DNA of 19,469 bases, from contig PXAW01000328.1 of the NCBI GenBank assembly GCA_003567055.1, positions 1-19,469 of the forward strand, written 5' to 3'. Below, in pieces: positions 1-7,405 of this stretch. Below the pieces are notes generated by a model. The model worked only from the letters and a program-made list of their open reading frames with translations, did not search any database and was not told the origin of the DNA. The DNA is from Hyphomicrobiales bacterium. Its GTDB lineage: Bacteria > Pseudomonadota > Alphaproteobacteria > Rhizobiales > Beijerinckiaceae. The position numbers were made by a program, and so were the translations under genes. Numbering within the stretch: position 1 is the stretch's first letter; each line of letters starts with the position of its first letter.

Positions 1-170
1 ATGAGTTTCCGCCCGGTCGCCCTCTGGAGCATCTGTGCCGGCGCAGATTGATCAGACCTCGCGCGCTTCGTTTGCGACGGGCGCGCGGGATCGGCGTCGC
101 GGATACCGATTGCCGCAGTTCGGCCCGGCAGGTGCTTTCGTTCGCCATCCGCCTAAGCTAGGCTTTGCCC

Positions 171-713
171 ATGAAACGCCTGATCCTGCTCCGCCACGCC
201 AAATCCGACTGGCCCGCCGGCCTCGACGATCTCGAACGCCCGCTCAATCCGCGCGGGCGTGAAGCGGCGCCGCGTATGGGGCGGTATCTCGCCGATGAGG
301 GCCTGCTGCCGGATCTCGCCATCGTCTCGCCGGCGAGCCGCACCCGCGAGACTTTCGATCTCGTGGCGCAGGCGCTTCGCGAACATGCCGGTGAAGAGCC
401 GCCGATACGGGTCGACCCGCGGATCTACGAAGCGCCGCCGGAACTGCTGTTGCAGGCCGTGCGCGAAACCGACGATGCGGTGCGCACGCTTCTGATGGTC
501 GGCCACAATCCCGGCACACAGGAACTCGCCCGGCTGCTCACCGGCTTCGGCGACCGTTATGCCTTCTCGCGTCTGACCCAGAAATATCCCACCGCCGGCC
601 TGACCGTGCTCGATTTCGATATCGAGAGCTGGCGCGACGTTTCGCAGCGCGAAGCGCGGCTCGACCGTTTCGTCACGCCCAAAGGCCTTGATGCGGGTGC
701 GGAAGGCGGCTGA
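171..713 (+). CDS. SixA-like histidine phosphatase family protein
   Basis: This 180-residue cytoplasmic protein belongs to the histidine phosphatase (phosphoglycerate mutase-like) superfamily, SixA branch. The N-terminal RHAKSDW motif (residues 8-14) carries the catalytic His9 that becomes phosphorylated in this family. An SPASRTRET motif (53-61) supplies phosphate-binding arginine, and the second catalytic histidine is in VGHNPG (110-115). The length matches short SixA-type phosphatases, which in E. coli dephosphorylate phosphohistidine on the nitrogen phosphotransferase system; the target here is unknown. I chose the ATG at 171. A TTG six bases upstream (165) is in frame, and neither start has a strong ribosome binding site. 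The gene converges on the DUF2842 gene with only 12 bases between the stop codons. Family assignment is secure; the specific substrate is not. Confidence 0.88.
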   Translation: MKRLILLRHAKSDWPAGLDDLERPLNPRGREAAPRMGRYLADEGLLPDLAIVSPASRTRETFDLVAQALREHAGEEPPIRVDPRIYEAPPELLLQAVRETDDAVRTLLMVGHNPGTQELARLLTGFGDRYAFSRLTQKYPTAGLTVLDFDIESWRDVSQREARLDRFVTPKGLDAGAEGG

Positions 714-715
714 AG

Positions 716-725
716 CCGGCGCCGG
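716..725. repeat. Perfect 10-bp palindrome filling the gap between two convergent stop codons
   Basis: CCGGCGCCGG is its own reverse complement. It occupies almost the entire 12-base gap between the stop of the SixA-like gene (711-713) and the stop of the DUF2842 gene (726-728). It has no U-tract and no loop, so it is not a classical terminator. A GC-rich palindrome of this size also occurs by chance at this base composition. Confidence 0.5.
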
Positions 726-941
726 TCAGATATTGTCGGGATCGGGGCGCTGCATCCAGCGGATCACCGGCATGACCGGGATGATCCAGGCGAGGCCCAG
801 AACGGCATAGGATATCACCTGAACGACCTGCGGCGCGGCCATGATGCGGCTATCCGCGATCGCCATGGCCACCGGGCCATAGAGCATGACGAAGGTGATG
901 ATGGCGATCGTGCCGACGAGTTTGCGGGTACGTTGCGTCAT
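726..941 (-). CDS. DUF2842 small membrane protein
   Basis: This 71-residue protein begins MTQRTRKLVGT and has two predicted transmembrane helices, at about residues 9-30 and 38-60, with a short charged C-terminus ending in RPDPDNI. This pattern matches the DUF2842 family of small alphaproteobacterial inner-membrane proteins, whose function is unknown. It is transcribed divergently from ctaA, about 150 bp away. I recall DUF2842 genes lying near cytochrome oxidase assembly genes in related bacteria, which would suggest a respiratory role, but that is inference. The ATG at 941 is preceded only by a weak GGA-type ribosome binding site. A 10-bp palindrome abuts its stop codon, in the gap to the SixA-like gene. 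Confidence 0.8.
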   Translation of the reverse strand: MTQRTRKLVGTIAIITFVMLYGPVAMAIADSRIMAAPQVVQVISYAVLGLAWIIPVMPVIRWMQRPDPDNI

Positions 942-986
942 GAATGATATGTCCGGCCTGTTCGGATCGAGCCGCTTGCGGGTGCG

Positions 987-1011
987 GCGAAGCTGTGACT
1001 AGCAGCTTCGC
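987..1011. promoter_or_regulatory. 9-bp perfect stem-loop in the DUF2842-ctaA divergent intergenic region
   Basis: GCGAAGCTG (987-995) and CAGCTTCGC (1003-1011) are perfect inverted repeats around a 7-base loop, TGACTAG. The structure lies 80 bp upstream of the ctaA start and 46 bp upstream of the DUF2842 start. No T-run follows on either strand, so it is more likely an operator or leader structure than a terminator. I could not assign it to a known regulator. Confidence 0.45.
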
Positions 1012-1090
1012 AACGAAAACTCTATGTGTACCGCGTGATCAGCTAATCAAGGGCGTCGGTGCCGGCGGACCCGGGTTTGGAGAAGGGCAG

Positions 1091-2221
1091 ATGGTGGCAG
1101 GGGATTCGGCAGGCGGATATATGCGTGATCAGGCTTTCTTGCCGGATCGCGCCGTGCGCGCCTGGATCTGGACGCTGGTGGGGTTCGTTCTTGCCATGGT
1201 GACCGTGGGCGGCGCCACCCGGCTCACCGGATCGGGCCTGTCGATCACCGAATGGGCGCCCGTCACCGGCGCGATCCCGCCCTTGTCGGAAGCCGCATGG
1301 CTGGCCGAATTCGAGCGCTACCGTCAGATCGACCAGTATCGCCTGCTCAACCAGGGCATGTCGCTGGCGGAATTCCAGGTGATCTACTGGTGGGAATGGG
1401 GGCATCGCCAGCTCGGGCGGGCACTGGGCGTGGTCTTCTTCCTGCCGCTGATTTATTTCTGGCTCAGGAGCCGCATCACCACCGGCTTCGCGCTGACGCT
1501 GCTCGCCATCGGCGCGCTCGGCGGCATGCAGGCCTTCGTCGGCTGGCTCATGGTCGCCTCCGGGTTGGAAGAGGGCATGATCGCGGTGGCGCCGATCAAG
1601 CTGATGACGCATCTGATGCTGGCCAGCATCATCCTCGTCGCGCTGGTCTGGATCGCGACGGGCCTGCGCTCCGGGCGGGTCGAGCCGGCCCCGCGCGCGG
1701 TCTCGCTCGGCGCTTACGGGCTGGTCGGCCTGATCCTTTTCCAGACGGCGCTCGGCGCGCTGGTTGCGGGATCGCATGCGGGCTGGACCTATAATACCTG
1801 GCCGCTGATGGACGGCGTCTTGATTCCGTCGATGACGGTGCTGTTCCCGCTCTCGCCGTGGTACGCCAACATCTTCGACAACGTCGCGACGATCCAGTTC
1901 AACCATCGCATGGTGGCCTATCTGCTCGCCGCCTACGCGCTCTGGCATGCCTGGCGCGTGGCGCGGCTGGCGCCGGGGAGCGTGCATGCGCGCCATGCGC
2001 GGATCACGGCCGGGCTGGTGCTGGCGCAGGTGGTGCTCGGGATCGTGACCTTGCTCCTTGCCGTACCGCTCTGGGCGGGGCTGTCGCATCAGGTCTTCGC
2101 GATGCTGCTTCTGGCCATGGCCGTGGTGCATGCCCGCATCGCCCGCGATGCCGCTCCGGCGGCGCGTCGGACGGCGGCAGCGCAGCCGCTGCCGGCGGGC
2201 GGGGCTCAGATTTCGCCGTAA
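1091..2221 (+). CDS. ctaA: Heme A synthase, Cox15/CtaA family
   Basis: Heme A synthase is an integral inner-membrane enzyme that oxidises the C8 methyl of heme O to the formyl group of heme A, the cofactor of aa3-type cytochrome c oxidase. The 376-residue protein has about eight hydrophobic helices. The four expected heme-ligand histidines are visible: His105 (EWGHRQLGR), His174 (MTHLMLAS), His272 (QFNHRMVAY) and His333 (LSHQVFAM). [16 protein letters not shown] (40-55) is a family signature. No cysteine is present, so it lacks the extracellular cysteine pair of Bacillus-type CtaA and fits the alphaproteobacterial/mitochondrial Cox15 class. The ATG at 1091 was chosen because GGAGAAGGG lies just upstream; the frame is open back to 944, but that stretch does not resemble the family. 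Its 3' end overlaps mobA tail-to-tail by 16 bases. No other oxidase gene is in view. Confidence 0.95.
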   Translation: MVAGDSAGGYMRDQAFLPDRAVRAWIWTLVGFVLAMVTVGGATRLTGSGLSITEWAPVTGAIPPLSEAAWLAEFERYRQIDQYRLLNQGMSLAEFQVIYWWEWGHRQLGRALGVVFFLPLIYFWLRSRITTGFALTLLAIGALGGMQAFVGWLMVASGLEEGMIAVAPIKLMTHLMLASIILVALVWIATGLRSGRVEPAPRAVSLGAYGLVGLILFQTALGALVAGSHAGWTYNTWPLMDGVLIPSMTVLFPLSPWYANIFDNVATIQFNHRMVAYLLAAYALWHAWRVARLAPGSVHARHARITAGLVLAQVVLGIVTLLLAVPLWAGLSHQVFAMLLLAMAVVHARIARDAAPAARRTAAAQPLPAGGAQISP

Positions 2222-2841
2222 CGGGCGATCAGCGCCTCGGCCTCGTCGAGATCCTCGGGGCTGTTGGCGTTGAAGAACGGATCCACCGGCGTCACCGGCC
2301 AGGCCGCATGGGCGACGCCATGGCGCGCCGTCCAGCGGTCGATCTTGCGCATATCCTCCGCGACGAGGGCGTGGCGCAGATCGGCGCGCAGGGCCACCTC
2401 CCACAAGCCGTTGACCGGATGCGCGCGCCCGTCGCTCTCGGCGCAGGCGAGCGGTACCCTTGCTGCTTCGCGCGCCGCATGCAGCCGCGACACGTAATCG
2501 CGCGGCAGAAAGGGCGTATCGGCGGCAACCGACGCCACCCAGGCGATCTCGGGATGATGGTCCGCGACGTGATCGAGCGCGGCCAGGATGCCTGCCAGCG
2601 GGCCGGCAAAATCGGGGATGTCGTCGGGCACGACCGGGAGTTCCGTGAAGGCGAAGCGCTGCGGATCGCCATTGGCGTTGAGGATCAGCGCGCCGCATTG
2701 CGGCTTCATCCGGTCGATCACGCGCGCAAGGATGCTGCGCCCGCCGATCTCGCGCAAGGGCTTGTCGCCACCACCCATGCGCCGCGCGAGCCCGCCCGCG
2801 AGCAGGACGCCGATGGTTTGCGGATGCGCGTTCGCGCTCAT
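2206..2841 (-). CDS. mobA: Molybdenum cofactor guanylyltransferase MobA
   Basis: MobA transfers GMP from GTP to molybdopterin to form the guanine dinucleotide cofactor used by DMSO reductase-family enzymes, in the cytoplasm. The 211-residue protein has the nucleotidyltransferase N-terminus [16 protein letters not shown] (14-29), GPLAG (80-84), the metal-binding aspartate in ADTPF (108 in DTPF), and the C-terminal [10 protein letters not shown] motif (189-198) typical of MobA. Length is normal for the family. The ATG at 2841 has a GGGAG ribosome binding site six bases upstream. It is the last gene on the minus strand after the ABC importer genes, 77 bp beyond dppF, so it could receive read-through transcription, but there is no functional link to the importer. 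The 3' end overlaps ctaA by 16 bases. Confidence 0.94.
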   Translation of the reverse strand: MSANAHPQTIGVLLAGGLARRMGGGDKPLREIGGRSILARVIDRMKPQCGALILNANGDPQRFAFTELPVVPDDIPDFAGPLAGILAALDHVADHHPEIAWVASVAADTPFLPRDYVSRLHAAREAARVPLACAESDGRAHPVNGLWEVALRADLRHALVAEDMRKIDRWTARHGVAHAAWPVTPVDPFFNANSPEDLDEAEALIARYGEI

Positions 2842-2918
2842 GATGACTCCCGTTGCCCGCTATCGCCTGCGACAAGGATAAGCGAGGTGCCGGGCCTTGG
2901 CGAGGGCGCGCGTGCGCT

Positions 2919-4010
2919 TCAGCCGACCTTGGGCGGGTTCGGCGTCATCAGCGGATTGCCGCCGGGTTCCTCGTTGAGATGGCAGGCCGAAAGCCGGCCC
3001 TTGCCGACATCCTTCAGCGCCGGGCGTTCCTGGCGACAGCGGTCGAAGGCGAAGGGGCAGCGCGGGTGGAAATGGCAACCTGGCGGCGGCGTCAGCGGCG
3101 AGGGGATCTCGCCCTTGAGCGCGGTGAAGTGCTTCTTCGTCGCATCGAGGCGGGGGACCTCGTCGAGCAGCGCCCGCGTATAGGGATGGTTGGGGAGCTC
3201 GAAGATCGAGTCGGTCTTGGCCAGTTCGACGATCCGCCCGAGATACATCACCGCGACCCGGTCGGAGATGTGCTCGACCACGCCGAGATCGTGGCTGACG
3301 AAAACGTAGGTCAGATCGAGATCGCGGCGCAGATCCATGAACAGGTTGAGCACCTGGGCCTGGATCGAGACGTCGAGGGCGGCGGTGGATTCGTCGCAGA
3401 CCAGGATCTTCGGATTGACCGCGAGCGCCCGGGCAATGCCGATACGCGCGCGCTGACCGCCGGAAAACTGATGCGGATACCGCATGCGGGTGGTCGGGTC
3501 GAGCCCGACCTTGCGCATGACTTGCGCCACGTAATCATCGATCTCGCGGCGGCGGATGATGCCATGCACGACCGGCGCCTCGCCGATGATGTCGACGACG
3601 CGCATGCGCGGATTGAGCGAGGCCATCGGATCCTGGAAGATCATCTGGATGGCGAGATCCGTGGCCCGGCGCTCGGCCCCGACCATCTTGCTGACTTCCT
3701 TGCCGTGATATTTCACGGTGCCTTCGCTCGCCTCGAGAATGCCGGCAATCACCCGCCCGAGGGTGGATTTGCCACAACCCGATTCACCCACGAGCCCGAC
3801 GACCTCGCCCTTGGTGATGGTCAGATTCACGTCATCGACGGCGCGAACCACCTGATCCGTGAGGCCGGCCCCGAACAGGTTTGCAACCTTCTCGGCCATG
3901 TCGAGGCTGCGTGTGAAACGCTTGTGGACCTGGCTGAGCTCGAGAATCGGCGCAGTCGCACCGGTTGCGGTTTCGGCCTGGACCGGATTGTTGTCGGCTT
4001 GCGTAGTCAT
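2919..4010 (-). CDS. dppF: Peptide-type ABC transporter ATP-binding protein, DppF/OppF-like
   Basis: This is one of the two ATPase subunits that power the importer encoded by the upstream genes; it acts on the cytoplasmic face of the inner membrane. The 363-residue protein shows Walker A GESGCGKST (75-83), Q-loop FQDP (125-128), signature FSGGQRARI (182-190), Walker B ILVCDE (202-207) and switch His240. The segment after Walker B reads DESTAALD, where DEPTSALD is more usual. The C-terminal oligopeptide-transporter extension (from about 310) carries a cysteine group, GCHFHPRC then a further DRC and ACH; this region binds an iron-sulfur cluster in some homologues. The ATG at 4010 has a GAGGA ribosome binding site and lies 23 bp after dppD. 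The open frame running on to 4421 overlaps dppD and is not coding. Confidence 0.93.
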   Translation of the reverse strand: MTTQADNNPVQAETATGATAPILELSQVHKRFTRSLDMAEKVANLFGAGLTDQVVRAVDDVNLTITKGEVVGLVGESGCGKSTLGRVIAGILEASEGTVKYHGKEVSKMVGAERRATDLAIQMIFQDPMASLNPRMRVVDIIGEAPVVHGIIRRREIDDYVAQVMRKVGLDPTTRMRYPHQFSGGQRARIGIARALAVNPKILVCDESTAALDVSIQAQVLNLFMDLRRDLDLTYVFVSHDLGVVEHISDRVAVMYLGRIVELAKTDSIFELPNHPYTRALLDEVPRLDATKKHFTALKGEIPSPLTPPPGCHFHPRCPFAFDRCRQERPALKDVGKGRLSACHLNEEPGGNPLMTPNPPKVG

Positions 4011-4033
4011 GACGAATGTCCTCGCCGTGTGTC

Positions 4034-5026
4034 TCAAGCGGCCGCAGGCGTCGGCGACGACAGCGGATGATGGCAGCGCGCGGCGCGTTCGCCCTCGTAG
4101 GGCGTCGCTTCCGGCATGGTCGTTTGACAGATTTCGGTGGCATAATCGCAGCGCGGCGCGAAGGGGCAGCCGGGGGGCAGGTTGACGAGGGACGGCGTCA
4201 TGCCCCGGATCTGCGCCAGCGGCTCGCCGCGCTTGTTGCGACTCGGCACGGAGCCGATCAGCCCGGCCGCATAGGGATGGATCGGCGCTTCCAGCACTGC
4301 GGTGACCGGACCTTCCTCGACGATCCGCCCCGCATACATCACCGCGACCCGGTCGGCGAGGCCCGCCACCACGGAGAGATCGTGCGTGATCCAGACGAGC
4401 GCCGTACCGGTCTCGGCGCACAGATCCTGCACCTCGGAAAGAATCTGCGCCTGGATCGTGACGTCGAGCGCCGTGGTCGGTTCGTCGGCGACGAGCACCG
4501 TCGGGCGGTTGAGCAGGGCGGTGGCGATGGCCACACGCTGGCGCATGCCGCCGGAAAACTGTCCCGGATACGCCTTCAGGCGCTCGTCGGCGGAGGGGAT
4601 GCCCACCTTCTCCAGTGCCTGGCGGGCCCGTTCGCGGGCTGCCTTCTCCGAAATCTTCTCATGCGCGCGGATCGCCTCGATCATCTGCGTGTCGATGCGC
4701 AGCACCGGGTTGAGCGTGGTCATGGGATCCTGGAAGATCATGGCCACATCCTTGCCGCGGATCTTGCGCAGCGGCTCCTCGGGCAGGCCCACGAGTTCGC
4801 GTCCGTTCACCTTGATCGAGGAATTCGCAGAAACCTCGCCCGGCGGATCGATCAGGCCGAGCACCGCGAGCCCGGTGACGGACTTGCCCGAACCGGATTC
4901 ACCGACGAGGCCGAGAACCTCGCCCGCGCCCACGGAAAAGCTGATATTGTTGACCGCCGTGACCACACCTTCACGGGTGCGGAACCTGACTGACAAGTCT
5001 TTGACATCGAGGACGGCTTTGCTCAT
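4034..5026 (-). CDS. dppD: Peptide-type ABC transporter ATP-binding protein, DppD/OppD-like
   Basis: This is the second ATPase subunit of the importer. The 330-residue protein contains Walker A GESGSGKSV (42-50), Q-loop FQDP (98-101), signature FSGGMRQRV (157-165), Walker B VLVADEPT (177-184) and switch His215. Its C-terminal extension includes a cysteine cluster (GCPFAPRC, then EIC and RCHH), as in OppD/DppD proteins. The ATG at 5026 is supported by an AGGAAGGGA ribosome binding site. It follows dppC after an unusually long 100-bp gap that contains a stem-loop, and precedes dppF by 23 bp. Substrate specificity of such systems lies in the binding protein, so Dpp-style names indicate family only. 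Confidence 0.93.
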   Translation of the reverse strand: MSKAVLDVKDLSVRFRTREGVVTAVNNISFSVGAGEVLGLVGESGSGKSVTGLAVLGLIDPPGEVSANSSIKVNGRELVGLPEEPLRKIRGKDVAMIFQDPMTTLNPVLRIDTQMIEAIRAHEKISEKAARERARQALEKVGIPSADERLKAYPGQFSGGMRQRVAIATALLNRPTVLVADEPTTALDVTIQAQILSEVQDLCAETGTALVWITHDLSVVAGLADRVAVMYAGRIVEEGPVTAVLEAPIHPYAAGLIGSVPSRNKRGEPLAQIRGMTPSLVNLPPGCPFAPRCDYATEICQTTMPEATPYEGERAARCHHPLSSPTPAAA

Positions 5027-5090
5027 CGCCTAACGTCCCTTCCTCTGTGCGATCGCCCTGCAGCGGATCGTTGATACCTTCATGATCGTC

Positions 5091-5113
5091 CCGGGCCGGC
5101 ACGGCCGACCCGG
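5091..5113 (-). promoter_or_regulatory. Intercistronic stem-loop between dppC and dppD
   Basis: On the minus-strand transcript, a 10-bp GC-rich stem (one G-U pair) closes on a 3-base loop; the arms are 5091-5100 and 5104-5113. It sits just after the dppC stop in the 100-bp gap before dppD. No U-tract follows, so it is more likely to affect mRNA processing or stability than to terminate transcription. Confidence 0.45.
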
Positions 5114-5126
5114 AAGCCTGAACCCG

Positions 5127-6116
5127 TCAACGCGACAGGCGCGGATTGAGCACGTCGCGCAAACGGTCGCCGACGAGATTGATCGCCACTATCAGGATCA
5201 CCAGCGCCACACCGGGGAAGGTGGAAATCCAGTAATTGCCCGAGAGCAGGTAGCGATACCCGTTGGCGATCAGCATGCCGAGCGAGGGCTCGGTCACCGG
5301 CACACCCACACCGAGGAACGACAGCGTCGCTTCGAGCGCGATGGCGTTGGCGATCTGCACCGTGGCGACCACGATCAGCGGCGGCAGGCAATTCGGCAGG
5401 AGATGCTTGAAGATGAGCCGGCGTGCCGGAAGCGAAAGGCAGCGTGCCGCCTCGATATATTCGCGCCGCTTCTCCACCAGCGCAGAGCCGCGCACCGTGC
5501 GCGCGTAATACGCCCATTGCACGATGATCAGCGCGATGATCACCTTGTCGACACCGCGCCCGAACACGGCGAGCAGGATCAGCGCGACGAGGATGGCGGG
5601 GAAGGAGAGCTGCAGGTCGACGACGCGCATCAGGAAGCTCTCGATGCGCCCGCCCATATAGGCGGCGAAAACGCCGACCGAGGCGCCGATGATCGAGGCG
5701 ATCAGCACTGATACCGCGCCGACCGTCAGCGAGATTCGCATGCCGTACAGCACGGCGGAGAACATGTCGCGGCCCTGATCGTCGGTGCCCAGAATGGCGA
5801 GCACCCCGGTATCGAGCGTCTCGCCGGGCCGCATCATGTTGTTCATGATCGAGAGCGTCGCGAGATCGTAGGGATCCTGCGGCGCCCAGAGCGGCGCGGT
5901 GAAGGCGGCGACGATGAGAATGACCAGCACGACGAAGCCGACAGTGGCGGTCTTGCTCTCGAAGAAAGTCGCGATATGCCGCCGCATCAGGCTCTCGCCC
6001 TGTTCGGGCGGGCGCGTCAGTGCAGGATCCACGCGGGGATCTCCATGCGGAACCCGACCGGCATCATTGCCGGTCGCCCGGTTCGCAGTCGTCTCGGGGG
6101 TTGTTGTCTCTGCCAT
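5127..6116 (-). CDS. dppC: Peptide-type ABC transporter permease, DppC/OppC-like
   Basis: This inner-membrane permease subunit pairs with DppB to form the import channel. The 329-residue protein has a hydrophilic N-terminal region of about 45-55 residues rich in Thr, Pro and Asp, then roughly six hydrophobic helices. A cytoplasmic EAA-type coupling loop is visible around EYIEAARCLSLPARR, the site contacting the ATPases in this family. TDDQGRDMFSAVLYG and LSFLGVGVP are typical of DppC/OppC proteins. The ATG at 6116 lies 5 bp after the dppB stop, so translation is probably coupled. A shorter start at MRRHIATFF, about 43 residues in, would remove most of the extension and is possible. Confidence 0.93.
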   Translation of the reverse strand: MAETTTPETTANRATGNDAGRVPHGDPRVDPALTRPPEQGESLMRRHIATFFESKTATVGFVVLVILIVAAFTAPLWAPQDPYDLATLSIMNNMMRPGETLDTGVLAILGTDDQGRDMFSAVLYGMRISLTVGAVSVLIASIIGASVGVFAAYMGGRIESFLMRVVDLQLSFPAILVALILLAVFGRGVDKVIIALIIVQWAYYARTVRGSALVEKRREYIEAARCLSLPARRLIFKHLLPNCLPPLIVVATVQIANAIALEATLSFLGVGVPVTEPSLGMLIANGYRYLLSGNYWISTFPGVALVILIVAINLVGDRLRDVLNPRLSR

Positions 6117-6121
6117 GACGG

Positions 6122-7099
6122 TCAGCCCTTCGAATCGGTCAGGCGCACGCGCGGGTCGATGGCTGCATAGAGCAGATCGACGACGAGGTTGATGATGACG
6201 AAGATGACGACCGTCAGCATCAGATAGGCGACGATGACCGGGCGATCGAGCCGGCCGATCGAATCGATCAGGAGCTTGCCCATGCCCGGATAGGCGAAGA
6301 CCGTCTCCGTCACCACGGCGAAGGCGATCATCGAGCCAAGCTCGAGGCCGAGCACCGTCACCACCGGAATCATCATGTTCTTGAGCACGTGCACGAAGAC
6401 GATGCGGTTGCGCGACAGGCCCTTGGCGCGGGCGAAGCGCACGTAATCCTGCAGCATCACCTCGCGTGTGCCCGCCTGTGCGATGCGGATCACCAGCGAA
6501 GCCTTGTAGAGCGACAGCGTCAGCGCCGGCAGGAAGAGATGGCGCAGCCCGTCCCAGGTGAACATCGACAAGGGGACGCCGAAGACATCGACGGTCTCCC
6601 CGCGCCCGCTCGCCGGCAGCCAGCGCAGCTGGACGGCGAAGAACAGGATCAGCATCAGGCCGAGCCAGAAATTCGGCAGTGAGAAGCCGAAGATCGAGGT
6701 CGTCATGATCGTGCGACCGAGTATGGATTCGGGCTTCAGGCCGGCGATCACGCCGAGCGGCACGCCGAGCAGGATCGAGAAGATCAGCGCGACCAGCGCC
6801 AGCTCCATCGTCGCCGGGAAGCGCTGGAGGATCACGTCGACCGCAGGCTGGGCATAGACGAAGGAGCGCCCGAGATCGCCCTGAAGGGCGTTCCAGATGA
6901 ATATGCCGAACTGTTCGTAGAGCGGTCTGTCGAGCCCGAGGCGGGCCGTGATCGCCCGGAGTTCCTGATCATCCGCATCCGGACTGGCCAGAATCGCCAC
7001 GGGATCGCCGACTGCGTAAACGGCCAGGAAAACCAGTGTGGCCATCACGGCCACGACCAGTACCGACTGGCCTATACGACGAATGAGATAAACCAGCAT
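6122..7099 (-). CDS. dppB: Peptide-type ABC transporter permease, DppB/OppB-like
   Basis: This is the first permease subunit of the importer. The 325-residue protein starts MLVYLIRRIGQSVLVV, the usual first helix of DppB/OppB proteins. It has about six transmembrane helices and an EAA-type loop around YVRFARAKGLSRNRI, followed by the typical ending AIDPRVRL. The ATG at 7099 has no strong Shine-Dalgarno sequence. The gene is separated from the upstream binding-protein gene by 306 bp containing a strong stem-loop, whereas the remaining transporter genes are close together. It may therefore be expressed at a lower level than the binding protein, or partly from its own promoter. Confidence 0.93.
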   Translation of the reverse strand: MLVYLIRRIGQSVLVVAVMATLVFLAVYAVGDPVAILASPDADDQELRAITARLGLDRPLYEQFGIFIWNALQGDLGRSFVYAQPAVDVILQRFPATMELALVALIFSILLGVPLGVIAGLKPESILGRTIMTTSIFGFSLPNFWLGLMLILFFAVQLRWLPASGRGETVDVFGVPLSMFTWDGLRHLFLPALTLSLYKASLVIRIAQAGTREVMLQDYVRFARAKGLSRNRIVFVHVLKNMMIPVVTVLGLELGSMIAFAVVTETVFAYPGMGKLLIDSIGRLDRPVIVAYLMLTVVIFVIINLVVDLLYAAIDPRVRLTDSKG

Positions 7100-7405
7100 G
7101 GCGGCTGTCTCACGTTAGAGGGAAAGTTGCCGTGTACGACCCTGCGGAAGGATGTACAGCGCAAGAAGAGCACTCTGTTGCGCTCAGATCAATCAGCCGT
7201 GCAGAAACCGCCTTTCGCACGATTTTGCAAGGGAAGCCGCAAAGTTTTCCGGCTGTCTGTGAATTGTACCCAAATGTTGACGCTCTCTGGATTGTGTCCT
7301 GATCGCATTAGAAAATCCAGGCGTGCATTTCACCTCGGGCCCTGTGCGTTCCGGTCGGATGGGATGCGGGTGATGCCGAAGCACCACCCGCATCCCGTGA
7401 TTTCC
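7100..7405. other. 306-bp non-coding gap inside the transporter locus
   Basis: No credible gene is seen here. The half nearest the binding-protein gene holds a 16-bp stem-loop (7361-7396). The stretch 7195-7320 is noticeably more A/T-rich than its surroundings. On the minus strand it includes a TACAAT hexamer near 7264-7269 that could be a -10 element for dppB, but I see no good -35 at the right distance. Apart from these there is nothing recognisable. Confidence 0.5.
7361..7396 (-). terminator. Strong 16-bp stem-loop downstream of the binding-protein gene (partial terminator or mRNA stabiliser)
   Basis: The arms at 7361-7376 and 7381-7396 pair over 16 positions with one G-U wobble on the minus-strand transcript, closing on a UUCG tetraloop, one of the most stable RNA loops. 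The structure begins 9 bases after the stop codon of the binding-protein gene. No run of U follows, so it probably does not act as a complete intrinsic terminator. In binding-protein-dependent transporters such hairpins commonly protect the upstream message and make binding protein more abundant than permease. Confidence 0.75.

Noticed and set aside
1..148. A minus-strand frame open from an ATG at 148 to the left edge, and a 16-codon plus-strand frame ending at 51
   Set aside because: About 49 stop-free codons are unremarkable at this GC content, the peptide is Arg-rich without family features, and no strong ribosome binding site is present. No gene is supported in the first 170 bases.
1036..1050. 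TGAT-N6-ATCAA upstream of ctaA as an FNR-type site
   Set aside because: FNR sites need a 4-base spacer (TTGAT-N4-ATCAA); the spacing here is 6 and one half-site is incomplete.
1043..2875. A 610-codon open frame on the minus strand across ctaA and mobA
   Set aside because: It is antisense to ctaA and out of frame with mobA, and has a highly basic, repeat-like composition with no recognisable domain.
4011..4421. N-terminal extension of the DppF-like ATPase
   Set aside because: It would overlap dppD in another frame; the ATG at 4010 has a GAGGA site and a normal family N-terminus.
2853..4993. Long plus-strand open frames opposite dppF and dppD
   Set aside because: They are antisense to two ATPase genes with complete nucleotide-binding motifs and show no domain of their own.
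7264..7269. TACAAT on the minus strand as a dppB -10 element
   Set aside because: No convincing -35 hexamer at 16-18 bp, so it is mentioned only as a possibility in the gap description.
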